From positions 1-64,000 of the forward strand of contig CAJGCT010000002.1 of NCBI GenBank assembly GCA_904501985.1: a DNA stretch of 64,000 bases. Direction: 5' to 3'. Origin of the DNA: an uncultured Clostridia bacterium. GTDB lineage: Bacteria; Bacillota; Clostridia; Oscillospirales; CAG-272. This document shows positions 26,040 to 35,451 of this stretch, in pieces. A model generated the notes under the pieces. That model was given only the letters and a program-made list of their open reading frames with translations, did no database searches and had not been told where the DNA came from. Position 1 is the stretch's first letter. Each line of letters opens with the position of its first letter. Position numbers and translations under genes: made by a program.

Positions 26040-27032
26040 TTAAATTCCGAAATATGCCACAGCTCCTGCAATGAGTGTAACAAGAGAGGACACACCCACT
26101 ATCTTAAGCTCCGACCATCCGCATTTTTCAAAGTGATGATGGATGGGTGCCATCTTGAATATGCGCTTTTTTGTCAGCTTGTAGCATCCAACCTGCAAAA
26201 TAACGGACAGCGTTTCAAGAATATAGATTATGCCCACGATAATAACGATAAGTGGGTTATCTATCATATACGCCATGCCTATAACGAACGCGCCAAGGAA
26301 AAGCGAGCCTGTGTCTCCCATAAAAACACGTGCAGGATAGAAGTTGTAAACGAGGAAGCCGAGGCAGGCTCCCATGGCAATACCCGATGCCGCAACCGTA
26401 GGAAGTGCCTCTATGGCAAATCCTGCCACCGCGAAGAACGCTCCCACCGCAAGAGTAACGCTTGCGGCAAGTCCGTCGATGCCGTCAGTGAGATTTACCG
26501 CATTGACAATTCCCGTAATAAGCAATATCGATAAAATATAGTAAAATATTCCAAGCTCTGCTGTAATATCGGTAAACGGTATGCGTACCCCGGTTGTAAT
26601 GTTTCCGGTAAGCTTCAGTGCCGCCAGAAGCAGTCCTGCCGACACAAGCTGAAGTAAATATTTCTGAGATGCCGTAAGTCCTTCGTTTCGGTGGTTTTTA
26701 AATTTGGTAAGATCGTCAACCACGCCGATAGCACCGTTCATTACAGCAAAAATCATGACTATAATCAGCTTCTCGAGTCCTGCATCATTCTCGGTAACAC
26801 GCATAGCCACAGCCAAAGCAACAAAAGCAATAACAGAGGCTATTATAAAGCTTATTCCGCCCATTGTAGGCGTGCCTTCCTTGCTTTTATGCCATCTTGG
26901 ACCGATATCCAGTATCTGCTGACCCATTTTCATGCTTTTAAGCTTGGGAATAAGTATTCTAGCCAAAAATGCCGTCAAAATAAACGTTCCGAGTATGGCA
27001 GGAATAAAATATGCAATCATCGTTGTCTTCAT
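26040..27032 (-). CDS. mraY: Phospho-MurNAc-pentapeptide transferase
   Basis: A 330-residue membrane enzyme making lipid I. About ten membrane segments; signatures KEGTPTMGGISFI, NAVNLTDGIDGLA with catalytic Asp residues, FMGDTGSLFLGA and MAPIHHHFEKCGWSE. It is directly followed by ftsW with no murD between, unlike the common order. Confidence 0.97.
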   Translation of the reverse strand: MKTTMIAYFIPAILGTFILTAFLARILIPKLKSMKMGQQILDIGPRWHKSKEGTPTMGGISFIIASVIAFVALAVAMRVTENDAGLEKLIIVMIFAVMNGAIGVVDDLTKFKNHRNEGLTASQKYLLQLVSAGLLLAALKLTGNITTGVRIPFTDITAELGIFYYILSILLITGIVNAVNLTDGIDGLAASVTLAVGAFFAVAGFAIEALPTVAASGIAMGACLGFLVYNFYPARVFMGDTGSLFLGAFVIGMAYMIDNPLIVIIVGIIYILETLSVILQVGCYKLTKKRIFKMAPIHHHFEKCGWSELKIVGVSSLVTLIAGAVAYFGI

Positions 27033-27048
27033 AGCCTAAACCTCACAG

Positions 27049-28476
27049 TCATTTATCAGCATCAATAAGAGCCTTAAGCTCCTCTATAACCCGTTCAAGC
27101 TGTACCGCGCGGCTTGCCTTAAAGAGAACCGCATCACCTTTTGACACAAGCTCATATACCGTCTTTGCCGCCGCCAAGGGATTATCTGTATTTGTATTTA
27201 CGCTGATATTCTCCGCTTTAAGTCCCTGATTGATAGCACCAAGGGCGATATTCTCCGCTTCTCTTCCGAAAGTCACAAGATTCGATATGTGCCTTGACGC
27301 CACAAGCGCACCGACCTCCATGTGAAGCTGTTTTGAATAATCGCCAAGCTCACGCATATCGCCAAGCACCGCCACACTGCGGCATTTGTTTTTCTCAGCA
27401 AGACGGGCAAGTACCTCCACCGCCGCTTTCATGGACTCAGGCCCTGCATTATAGCAGTCCTCGATTATCGTGATCCCGCCGTACTCGTAGATATTCTGTC
27501 GCATTCCCGTGTTATGGAAGGACATAAGTCCGCGCTTGATCTCATCATCGTCCATTCCGAGAAGGATTCCCACAACGAATGCATAGGTGGCATCGTAAAC
27601 ATTGTGGCGTCCGATGCACGGTATCTTCACATTGGTTACAACACGTCTGCCTGCCACAAGGTCAAACTCGGTGCTATTTTCATACTCGCGGATATTCAGT
27701 GCCCGGTAATCCGCCTGTGGATTCTGGAGAGACACAAAGATAAGATTCTGTGAAAGCTTACCCTTCTGCGCAAACAGCATCGGCTCATCGGCGTTGAGGA
27801 TCACATATCCGTTCTCAGGCACACCCTCCGCTATTTCAAGCTTGGCTTTGCAGATGTTCTCCCTTGAACCGAGATTTTCTATATGGGAGTTTCCGATATT
27901 GGTAATAAGGGCGATATCGGGCTTCGCAATTGCTGTCATACGTGATATTTCACCAAGTCCGCTCATTCCCATTTCAAGAACACACACCTGCGCCGTCTCC
28001 GGCATATCAAGCACAGATAACGGCATACCGATCTCATTATTAAAATTGCCGGCAGTTTTATGTGCAAGATACTTCGCACCGGCTACGGCATACACAAACT
28101 CTTTGGTAGTTGTTTTGCCCACACTTCCCGTAACGGCAACGGTGCGCGGATGTATGCGCTCCTTGTAAGCACCGGCAATCATTCCCAGTGCTTCTATTGA
28201 ATCGCGCACTACAAGTATTCGCTTTGCGTCATCCTCGTTAGTACCGTCGGGAATACGCTCTGCAATTACTGCTGCCGCACCTTTTGACAAAGCCTGACAA
28301 ATGAAATCATGTCCGTCGAATCGCTCACCCTTCAGCGCAACAAAAAGCGCACCCGACTCAGCTTCTCTTGAATCGGTAACGATGGATGTTATATCGTCGG
28401 ACAGCGAGCATTTTGCACCGACTATGTGCGCAAGCTCCGCCGTATTAAAAATTGCTTTTTTATACTTTATTCCCAT
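27049..28476 (-). CDS. murF: UDP-MurNAc-tripeptide D-Ala-D-Ala ligase
   Basis: A 475-residue Mur ligase adding D-Ala-D-Ala to the precursor. ATP-binding TGSVGKTTTKEF at about residue 110, NNEIGMPLSVL, and a central NIGNSHIENLGSRENI. AAAGGA precedes the start. It is 23 bases downstream of murE. Confidence 0.96.
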   Translation of the reverse strand: MGIKYKKAIFNTAELAHIVGAKCSLSDDITSIVTDSREAESGALFVALKGERFDGHDFICQALSKGAAAVIAERIPDGTNEDDAKRILVVRDSIEALGMIAGAYKERIHPRTVAVTGSVGKTTTKEFVYAVAGAKYLAHKTAGNFNNEIGMPLSVLDMPETAQVCVLEMGMSGLGEISRMTAIAKPDIALITNIGNSHIENLGSRENICKAKLEIAEGVPENGYVILNADEPMLFAQKGKLSQNLIFVSLQNPQADYRALNIREYENSTEFDLVAGRRVVTNVKIPCIGRHNVYDATYAFVVGILLGMDDDEIKRGLMSFHNTGMRQNIYEYGGITIIEDCYNAGPESMKAAVEVLARLAEKNKCRSVAVLGDMRELGDYSKQLHMEVGALVASRHISNLVTFGREAENIALGAINQGLKAENISVNTNTDNPLAAAKTVYELVSKGDAVLFKASRAVQLERVIEELKALIDADK

Positions 28477-28499
28477 TTTGTCAGTTCCTTTCTGTTATG

Positions 28500-30020
28500 T
28501 CACGGCATTTGGCTGTCCTGCATTCGCCGAATAGTGCGGTGAATTATTTCCGATTCGGAAAAAGGATGCTTTCCGTCGGCATCTATTAGATAATCCTCAT
28601 GACCCTTGCCGGCAAGAAGAATAAGATCGCCCGGTCTATGGTTCAGGATAACGTGCTCGATTGCCTTTTCGCGTTTTTCTATTACCTTGCACTCAGCACC
28701 GTCAGCCGCGCCTCTCAGGATATCGCATATTATGGCTCTCGGATTCTCAGTGCGGCTGTTGTCGCCTGTAATTACCGTTAAGTTAGCCATTGTCGTGGCA
28801 ACTCTGCCCATTATGGGACGCTTCGAGCGGTCTCTGTCGCCGCCGCAGCCGAAAACCACCACAAGACGTCCACGCGGCTTCTTCAGCGCCAGCATACAGC
28901 GAAGTACATTTTCAAGTGCGTCCGGAGTGTGCGCGTAATCAATGAAGATTTCAAAATCGCATCCGTCGTAAAGTGCTACACGCTCCATACGACCCGGCAC
29001 CTGCGGACAGCCTGCAAGTGCTTCTCTGATAACATCAGACTTTATGGCAAACAGTCTTGCTGTGCCTGCCGCCGCAAGGGTATTTGAAACACAAAAAGCT
29101 CCTGCTATAGGACAGCTTACGGTGCAGTACTCATTTTTGTCATGAAATGTGTAGGATATTCCGTCTGCCGACTCAGTGGCTGCACCTGAAGCATAGTAGT
29201 GTGCCTGTGCACCCTCTGCAGAGTAAGTGACATACGGTATGTCAAGCTCTCCCAAAAGTCTCTGCCCAAAGCGGTCATCAACGTTGATAAGTGCCGTGCC
29301 GCAAAGCTCAAAAAGCCGCTTTTTGGCAAGATAATACGATTCCATATCTCCGTGATAGTCGAGATGATCCTGCGTCAGTCCTGTGAATATTCCCACAGCG
29401 AATCTGATGGGGTCAAGCCTGTACTGCGAAAGTGAATGGGACGACGCTTCCATAAACACTACCTCAACTCCTGCGTCAGCCATTCTTGCAAGCATGGGAT
29501 ACAGCTTTTCCGGTGCAGGTGTGGTCATGGAATTAACATTTGATTCTGCGCTGTCAGAAAGAATTACGGGTTCGTCACCAACAAGACAGCGCACCGTTCC
29601 GATAACGCCCGTCATGTACCCGGCTCGCTTAAATATTTCTCTGAGGAAATATGTTGTAGAAGTTTTTCCGTTTGTACCCGTCACAGCCGCAAATATCATG
29701 CGCTCTGTGGGGCGTCCGCAGTATTCGTTCCACATATGCGCACAGGCAAGGCGCGTATTATCAACGGTTATGTACGGTATTTCCGGATGTGCCGCAAGAT
29801 AGGGTGTAACACGCTCGCATACTATAAGCGAAGCACCGTGATCTACCGCAGTACAGATAAAATCGTGTCCGTCTACCTTACCGCCTGCAATGCAGATAAA
29901 AGTGTCCCCGCCTGTACATTCAAGTGAGTTCGTGCGGAGCATTCCGCACTCCATATCAAAATTTTCAAGATTTGTTCCCGTAATGCCTACATTACGTGTG
30001 AGATACAAAAGATTTGCCAT
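28500..30020 (-). CDS. murE: UDP-MurNAc-L-Ala-D-Glu diaminopimelate ligase
   Basis: About 506 residues. ATP-binding TGTNGKTSTTYF, EASSHSLSQYRLD, and the amino-acid-selecting loop DNSRTENPR. The Arg in this loop matches the meso-diaminopimelate-specific form (DNPR) rather than the lysine form, and a diaminopimelate aminotransferase (dapL) lies elsewhere in the window. The start at 30020 follows an AGGGGG stretch. Confidence 0.95.
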   Translation of the reverse strand: MANLLYLTRNVGITGTNLENFDMECGMLRTNSLECTGGDTFICIAGGKVDGHDFICTAVDHGASLIVCERVTPYLAAHPEIPYITVDNTRLACAHMWNEYCGRPTERMIFAAVTGTNGKTSTTYFLREIFKRAGYMTGVIGTVRCLVGDEPVILSDSAESNVNSMTTPAPEKLYPMLARMADAGVEVVFMEASSHSLSQYRLDPIRFAVGIFTGLTQDHLDYHGDMESYYLAKKRLFELCGTALINVDDRFGQRLLGELDIPYVTYSAEGAQAHYYASGAATESADGISYTFHDKNEYCTVSCPIAGAFCVSNTLAAAGTARLFAIKSDVIREALAGCPQVPGRMERVALYDGCDFEIFIDYAHTPDALENVLRCMLALKKPRGRLVVVFGCGGDRDRSKRPIMGRVATTMANLTVITGDNSRTENPRAIICDILRGAADGAECKVIEKREKAIEHVILNHRPGDLILLAGKGHEDYLIDADGKHPFSESEIIHRTIRRMQDSQMP

Positions 30021-30088
30021 TATTATCTTCCCCCTTAGCATTATACCTTTAATATGATATTTACGCCAAGGGGAAGATATTTATGACA

Positions 30089-32419
30089 TCAGTCAGTACC
30101 GTCCATGTAACGGAATTCTACAGTTACTATAGTACCGGGAGGCACCTGTGTGCCGGCCTCCGGAGTCTGCGCGATAACAACAGCTCCGCCGCCAACATCG
30201 TAGTTTGTAGCACCGACTACCTTTATGTTAAGGTCAGCATTTATTATAGCTCTGTTTGTCATGGTAGCATTCTGACCCATTACATCCGGAACGGTAATGG
30301 TATCCGACGGCTCAGCCTCGCCTGTATAGAGATATACACAGCCGTTTTCAAGAGAAAGTCTGCTTCCGCCCTCCGGAACCTGAGCGGTAACTACGCCCTT
30401 ACCGCCGCCTATTATTTCAAATTTAAGCTTTCTGTTTGTAATATAAAGTGTAGCATCCTCAACGGAAAGTCCTGCGAGATTTGTAATGCCCACATCAATC
30501 TTTGCAAGCTCCTCATCCGTGTATTGAGGCTCGTATCCAAGATACGGCAGAGCTACCGAAAGGAAGTTGGATATGTACGGTGCCGCAACAATACTTCCAA
30601 AGGAGCCGCCCGAGGAAGGCTCGTCGACGATAATGATGACCGCTATCTGCGGATCGTCCGCAGGAGCATATGCCACAGTGGAACCTATTCGGTAAGGACG
30701 CTCGCTGGTTACCCATTCGTCGTTTACAGTAACAACATTTCCCTCGGCATCGTAATAAACATACTTATCCTGCTTCTGAGAAGTACCGGTCTTTGCCGCA
30801 ACGCTGTAGCCTTTTGTGTATGCATTCTTTGCACCGCCGTCCGTTGCCACACCCTCCGCAAGGATTCCCGTTATGGTCTCACAGGTATCTTTTGAGAATA
30901 CCTGCACTTTTTCGGCAGTTTCGTATGAGTAGATAACATTTCCGTCGTTGTCCACCATTTCTTTGAGGACATGGGGAGTTACAAGATATCCGCCGTTTGC
31001 CACGGTGCAGATAGCTGTAAGCTGCTGCAAAGGTGTTGCTTTAAAGGTCTGACCGAAGGAATAAACCGCAAGCTCAACATTACCCATGTTTTTCATGGCA
31101 TGATAGCTTCCGTATGCCTCTCCGGTGAGATCAACTCCCGTGCGAGTTGTATATCCGAGAGCCTCAAAATATTTGTAAAATGTCTCCCTGCCTATCTTTT
31201 CGATAGTATTCATCATAAGGGGGTTGCAGGACTGCTGGAGACCTCTTGCAAAGGTAACCGCACCGTGACCTGCAAGGCGGTGACAGCTTATAGGCTTTCC
31301 ATAGCCCTCAACAAAATAGTGTCCGCGGCAATAGAAGGGATCGTCTATATTCACAACGCCCTCCTCTATTGCAATAGCCGAGGTGATTATTTTGAAGGTA
31401 GAACCCGGCTCGTAGGGTTCATTCACTATCTTATTGTTCCACATACGGTAGATAAGGTCTGTGCGGAGCTTGTTATACTCGTCCGTCCCCTGTGTCAGAC
31501 CGCTCGTGTTAAGTTCAGAAAGATATTCCTCGGCAAGGGTATAGGGATCGTTGCAGTCATACCCGGGAACTACCGCGCCTGCAAGTATTCCGCCCGTGTT
31601 AACGTCCATTACAATTCCGCATACACGGTTTGTAGCTTTAGACGATTCATATGCCGCCATAAGCTGATTTTCAAGCTCATATTGCAGACGCATATCTATT
31701 GTTGTTACCATGTTTGCGCCGTTTTCGGCACCCACATAACTCTCGTACTTAAAGGGCATCTCCTGATGTATCGCATTTTTAGCGGTAATGTATTTACCGG
31801 ATGTTCCCTTAAGATAGTCGTTATAGGTGGCCTCAACGCCGTAAACACCGTCTCCGTCGGAATTAGTGAAGCCGATAAGATGGCTTGCAAGGTTTCCGTA
31901 GCAATAATATCTCTTAGACTCCGCAGAAAGGTTCAGAAGCCCCGTAAAGCCTTTTTCTTTAATGAACTGCCTCAGTATATCGGCAGTCTGCGGATCAACA
32001 TTTTTCTTTATGGTCTCGTCCTTTCGCTCAATACGTTTTGAGCGAGTCATAACCTCGTCATAGTCAACGCCAAGCACTTCTACAAGCTTCTCGGCAATCT
32101 CTCTTGCCGCCTGACCTGATACATAGTCGTTATCCGGCTCTTCCTCAAATGCAGCAATGGCATTGGGAGAAATAAAAACACGGTATACTGTGGTATTGGT
32201 AACCAGCAGATTCATATTGGTGTCGAATATTTTACCGCGTTCTGCCGTTGTTGTAACTTCGCTTGTAAGCTGATCTATAACTATAGCCTGGTACTTGTCA
32301 TTGTCAACTATCTGCAGTCCAAACAGGCGCAGGACAAGAAACACCCATCCTGCAAGGATCACAGCCGCAAAAACAAGAGTGCGTTTAAACATCACGCTTT
32401 TCTGTGATAAAAAGGGCAT
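30089..32419 (-). CDS. Class B penicillin-binding protein with PASTA domains (FtsI/SpoVD-like)
   Basis: A 776-residue transpeptidase anchored by one N-terminal membrane segment. A dimerisation domain follows, then the transpeptidase domain with active-site Ser in GSTFKIITSA (about residue 340), the SxN motif in QQSCNPLM and the KTG motif in AAKTGTSQ (~541). The C-terminus carries two PASTA domains from ~640, which bind muropeptides and are typical of SpoVD and PBP2x types. The start at 32419 is set by GGGAGG 6 bases upstream. It is the transpeptidase partner of the ftsW-type gene in this cluster. Confidence 0.95.
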   Translation of the reverse strand: MPFLSQKSVMFKRTLVFAAVILAGWVFLVLRLFGLQIVDNDKYQAIVIDQLTSEVTTTAERGKIFDTNMNLLVTNTTVYRVFISPNAIAAFEEEPDNDYVSGQAAREIAEKLVEVLGVDYDEVMTRSKRIERKDETIKKNVDPQTADILRQFIKEKGFTGLLNLSAESKRYYCYGNLASHLIGFTNSDGDGVYGVEATYNDYLKGTSGKYITAKNAIHQEMPFKYESYVGAENGANMVTTIDMRLQYELENQLMAAYESSKATNRVCGIVMDVNTGGILAGAVVPGYDCNDPYTLAEEYLSELNTSGLTQGTDEYNKLRTDLIYRMWNNKIVNEPYEPGSTFKIITSAIAIEEGVVNIDDPFYCRGHYFVEGYGKPISCHRLAGHGAVTFARGLQQSCNPLMMNTIEKIGRETFYKYFEALGYTTRTGVDLTGEAYGSYHAMKNMGNVELAVYSFGQTFKATPLQQLTAICTVANGGYLVTPHVLKEMVDNDGNVIYSYETAEKVQVFSKDTCETITGILAEGVATDGGAKNAYTKGYSVAAKTGTSQKQDKYVYYDAEGNVVTVNDEWVTSERPYRIGSTVAYAPADDPQIAVIIIVDEPSSGGSFGSIVAAPYISNFLSVALPYLGYEPQYTDEELAKIDVGITNLAGLSVEDATLYITNRKLKFEIIGGGKGVVTAQVPEGGSRLSLENGCVYLYTGEAEPSDTITVPDVMGQNATMTNRAIINADLNIKVVGATNYDVGGGAVVIAQTPEAGTQVPPGTIVTVEFRYMDGTD

Positions 32420-32542
32420 CTGTAACCTCCCAAGTAATGGCAAATTACGGAGAGTAAGCGACTTTTTCTGTGCCCACTCTCCGAGGTTGTTCAAAAACTA
32501 TTACAATAATACTGCGCGGTGCTCAAAATAATACCTTTGGCA

Positions 32543-33343
32543 TTACATTCCGAAGAATCCGCGTATACGTTCAACAAATGCACCGCCAAGACCCATTATA
32601 CCGTCAAAAAAGCTTTCGCCGGTGTCTTCATGCTCCTCAACGATCTCAATTTTATCTTCTTTATGTACGGTAAGATAATAGCGATCCACCTGATCCTTTT
32701 TGACCATTCCAAGGTCTTCCTTTGCCATTTTCTCCACAACGCGAAGATCGTCTCTGGTCTCAAGAAGCAGACGAAGCTCATTTTCTTCGGACACCATGGA
32801 ATTGTACTGACGCTCAAGCGCAGAGTTTTCAGCGGTTATCTCGCTTATCTGCACCGATGTGGTAACTATCGCCATAATAAGCACCGTAAAGCAAAGCGCA
32901 ATAAGCACAATGGAAGCCGGGAAAGAATACTTTTTCTCGGCAGCAATCGTATGTATTGCAACTATTGATTTCTTTCTTATTTTCTCCGCCTTTTTAACCT
33001 GTTCCTTTACAGTGGCAGATGCCTTTTTGCGGATATCCGCAGTGCTCTTTGAATCAGTGCGGCTTTTCGCGCCGGAAGCAGGTGCATTTTTGTAACGCGC
33101 AGTACCGCCGCCGTATCCTGTCGCACCGCGACGTGATGCGGCTGTATTATTCATTCTGCGTGCTCCGCCCTTAACTCCGGTACGATTAAGCGATGCTGTA
33201 GCCTCCATATTGGCGGCAGACGCAGGGCGGTTATTGCCAACAAGGGTGTCCCACGAATATTCGGTGTATGACGGATGGGTAGTGACTCGGCTATCCGATG
33301 CCGTTTGTGTATTCTTTTTCTTCTTGAATGCCGCTTCGGTCAT
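32543..33343 (-). CDS. ftsL: FtsL-like division protein with long N-terminal tail
   Basis: A 266-residue bitopic protein in the ftsL position between rsmH and the PBP gene. Residues 1-~130 are low-complexity and basic, rich in Ala, Gly, Thr and Arg. A single membrane segment (ASIVLIALCFTVLIMAIVTT) is followed by a short coiled coil (ISEITAENSALERQYNSMVS) and a short acidic tail. FtsL proteins are normally near 100-120 residues, so the cytoplasmic tail is unusually long. Confidence 0.82.
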   Translation of the reverse strand: MTEAAFKKKKNTQTASDSRVTTHPSYTEYSWDTLVGNNRPASAANMEATASLNRTGVKGGARRMNNTAASRRGATGYGGGTARYKNAPASGAKSRTDSKSTADIRKKASATVKEQVKKAEKIRKKSIVAIHTIAAEKKYSFPASIVLIALCFTVLIMAIVTTSVQISEITAENSALERQYNSMVSEENELRLLLETRDDLRVVEKMAKEDLGMVKKDQVDRYYLTVHKEDKIEIVEEHEDTGESFFDGIMGLGGAFVERIRGFFGM

Positions 33344-33378
33344 CGCAAAATTCCTCCGTGTCCGTTGTTTTTAGTAAC

Positions 33379-34326
33379 TTATATCTTCTCCGCAATTCTC
33401 AGCTTCGCACTGTGAGAACGGGAATTTTCCGAAAGCTCCTTCTCCGACGGGAGAATCGGCTTGTGATTTATCTGTTTTATTCTCGGCTTTTTGCCGCATA
33501 CGCACACCGGAAAATCCTTCGGGCAGGTACATCCCTTGGAATTTTCGGCAAATGTCTGCTTTACAATGCGGTCCTCCAGCGAATGGAAGGTTATCACCGA
33601 CAGCCTGCCGCCCTCTTTAAGCGAATATATAAGCGAATTAAGTGTTGGCTCTATTATAGACAGCTCCGAATTTACTTCAATACGCACTGCCTGAAAAACG
33701 CGCTTTGCAGGATGTGATCCTGCTTCCCTTGCTTTCATGGGAATTGAGGATTTTATGATATCAACAAGCTCAAGCGTGGTCTCAACAGGCTTCTCTTCTC
33801 TGACGGCACAAATCTTCGACGCAATACGTCCGGAAAACTTTTCCTCGCCGTAGTCGAAAAATATCTTTTTAAGCTGTGATTCGGAATATGTGTTTATAAC
33901 CTCGTGAGCCGTAAGAGCCGCCTCCGGATTCATACGCATATCAAGAGGCGCATCATGCATATATGAGAAACCGCGGCATGGTGTATCAAGCTGATAAGAA
34001 GATACGCCAAGGTCAATCACAGCCCCGTCGATTTTGGGAATTTCAAGCCCTGCAAGCACCTCGCCCACATTGCTGAAATTATCATGCACGAATATGACTC
34101 TGTCACTGTAAGGAGCAAGCCGCATCTTCGATGCCTCTATTGCCGCGCTGTCCTGATCTATTGCTATAAGCTTTCCGCCTTCGGTAAGCTTTGAAGCAAT
34201 GGCTTCGGAATGTCCGCCTCCGCCGAGAGTACAGTCAACATATACCCCATCAGGTTTTATGTTAAGACCGTCCACCGATTCCGAAAGAAGCACCGAGTAG
34301 TGTGAAAACCCGACAGTATTCTCCAT
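33379..34326 (-). CDS. rsmH: 16S rRNA (cytosine-1402-N4)-methyltransferase
   Basis: A 315-residue SAM-dependent methyltransferase of the dcw cluster (formerly MraW). Signatures: HYSVLLSESVDGL, DCTLGGGGHSEAI, LGVSSYQLDTPCRGFSY, HPAKRVFQAVRIEVN and SFHSLEDRIVKQ. Its ATG overlaps the mraZ stop (TGATG), so translation is coupled. Confidence 0.96.
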   Translation of the reverse strand: MENTVGFSHYSVLLSESVDGLNIKPDGVYVDCTLGGGGHSEAIASKLTEGGKLIAIDQDSAAIEASKMRLAPYSDRVIFVHDNFSNVGEVLAGLEIPKIDGAVIDLGVSSYQLDTPCRGFSYMHDAPLDMRMNPEAALTAHEVINTYSESQLKKIFFDYGEEKFSGRIASKICAVREEKPVETTLELVDIIKSSIPMKAREAGSHPAKRVFQAVRIEVNSELSIIEPTLNSLIYSLKEGGRLSVITFHSLEDRIVKQTFAENSKGCTCPKDFPVCVCGKKPRIKQINHKPILPSEKELSENSRSHSAKLRIAEKI

Positions 34327-34754
34327 CAAAGTCCAAGCTCCTTCATCTGTGCTTCAATTTCCGCCGCATCATCACCGGACTTCATGGACTCCCAACGCTC
34401 GGCAGCCCAAAGCTCCGCATGATCCCCCACACCGAGAAACGCCGCATCCTTTTCAAGATGTGCATATTCGCGAAGTCCCTGCGGCAATGTAATGCGTCCG
34501 TGGGCATCAGGAGTAACCTCCGATGCGAAAGTATACAAAAAGCGTTTGATCGCTTTTGTCTGGGATGTGGGAAGCTCGGCAAGCTTATCGGAAAAACGCT
34601 GCCACTCATCAAGATGGTACAGCGACAGACATCCGTCAACACTTCGTGAAAGCACAAAGGTTTCGCCAAGTCCTTCTCGCAGCTTCGCCGGAACGAACAC
34701 ACGGAACTTCGCGTCAATTGTATGTAAATATTCACCTGTCAGCACCCGATCCAC
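34326..34754 (-). CDS. mraZ: MraZ transcriptional regulator
   Basis: A 142-residue DNA-binding repressor of the dcw cluster with two SpoVT/AbrB-like repeats, each with a DxxGR-like element: TIDAKFRVFVPAKLRE near the N-terminus and TPDAHGRITLPQGLRE near residue 85. It is the first gene of the operon. Three phased TGGTG repeats just upstream are the expected self-binding sites. Confidence 0.95.
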   Translation of the reverse strand: MDRVLTGEYLHTIDAKFRVFVPAKLREGLGETFVLSRSVDGCLSLYHLDEWQRFSDKLAELPTSQTKAIKRFLYTFASEVTPDAHGRITLPQGLREYAHLEKDAAFLGVGDHAELWAAERWESMKSGDDAAEIEAQMKELGL

Positions 34755-34783
34755 CCCACTTTCGTCGAATTATTGGGAAAATG

Positions 34784-34808
34784 CACCACTTCGCACCATT
34801 TTTCACCA
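34784..34808 (-). promoter_or_regulatory. MraZ-type operator: three TGGTG boxes
   Basis: CACCA on the plus strand occurs at 34784-34788, 34794-34798 and 34804-34808, exactly 10 bases apart. In other bacteria MraZ binds direct repeats of TGGGN separated by 5 bases. The boxes overlap the expected transcription start of the dcw operon. Confidence 0.75.
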
Positions 34809-34813
34809 CTAAT

Positions 34814-34842
34814 ATTATAATACATCCCGCGAAAATTTTCAA
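34814..34842 (-). promoter_or_regulatory. Promoter of the dcw operon
   Basis: On the minus strand TTGAAA (34837-34842), a 17-base spacer and TATAAT (34814-34819), directly upstream of the TGGTG boxes. Confidence 0.78.
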
Positions 34843-34954
34843 TAGTTTTCGCGAGATTTTTTTTGCTAATATGCAAATTTTTTTGAATATTTTTCACATT
34901 TTATTCCATACATCGCCTATATCTACGCTGTATTTACATTTCTGTGAAAATATG

Positions 34955-35446
34955 TCAATTTTTCTTGGCGTATTCGGCGATAATTTCAGCTACACCGCAC
35001 GGTACACAGCGTGAGTAATCACAGCCGTAACGGATAAGCTCGCGCACCATTGTTGAGCTTATGTGCATATACTCCGACTTGGTCGGAATAATCACAGTAT
35101 CAAGCTCCGGAATCAAAGAGCGATTTATAAGAGCAAGAGACTGCTCGTATTCAAAATCAGAGCTTCCGCGCGCTCCTTTGACTATTGTGCCGATGCCGTG
35201 CTCCTTTGCATAGTCTGCAAGAAGTCCTCCGCAGGAATCAACACGAACATTTTTTATATCGGCAAAAGCGGCTCTAAGCATACAGAGTCGCTGTTCGGCA
35301 TCGAAAAATCCGCTCTTTGATGAATTTACAAACGCCGTAACATAAACCTCGTCAAACATCTGTGCCGCGCGCACAACAAGATCGTAGTGACCCATTGTAG
35401 GCGGGTCAAAGCTTCCGGGGACGAGTGCACGTTTTGGATTCAGCAT
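34955..35446 (-). CDS. coaD: Phosphopantetheine adenylyltransferase
   Basis: A 163-residue enzyme of coenzyme A synthesis. Nucleotidyltransferase motifs PGSFDPPTMGHYDLV and STMVRELIRYG are present and the length is normal. AAAGGA lies 9 bases before the start. The rsmD stop lies just upstream, so the two are co-transcribed. Confidence 0.95.
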   Translation of the reverse strand: MLNPKRALVPGSFDPPTMGHYDLVVRAAQMFDEVYVTAFVNSSKSGFFDAEQRLCMLRAAFADIKNVRVDSCGGLLADYAKEHGIGTIVKGARGSSDFEYEQSLALINRSLIPELDTVIIPTKSEYMHISSTMVRELIRYGCDYSRCVPCGVAEIIAEYAKKN

Positions 35447-35451
35447 AATAA

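Noticed and set aside
30971..32041. Long rightward open frame of 356 codons
   Set aside because: It is antisense to the PBP gene, has no ribosome site and its composition is that of a mirror frame.
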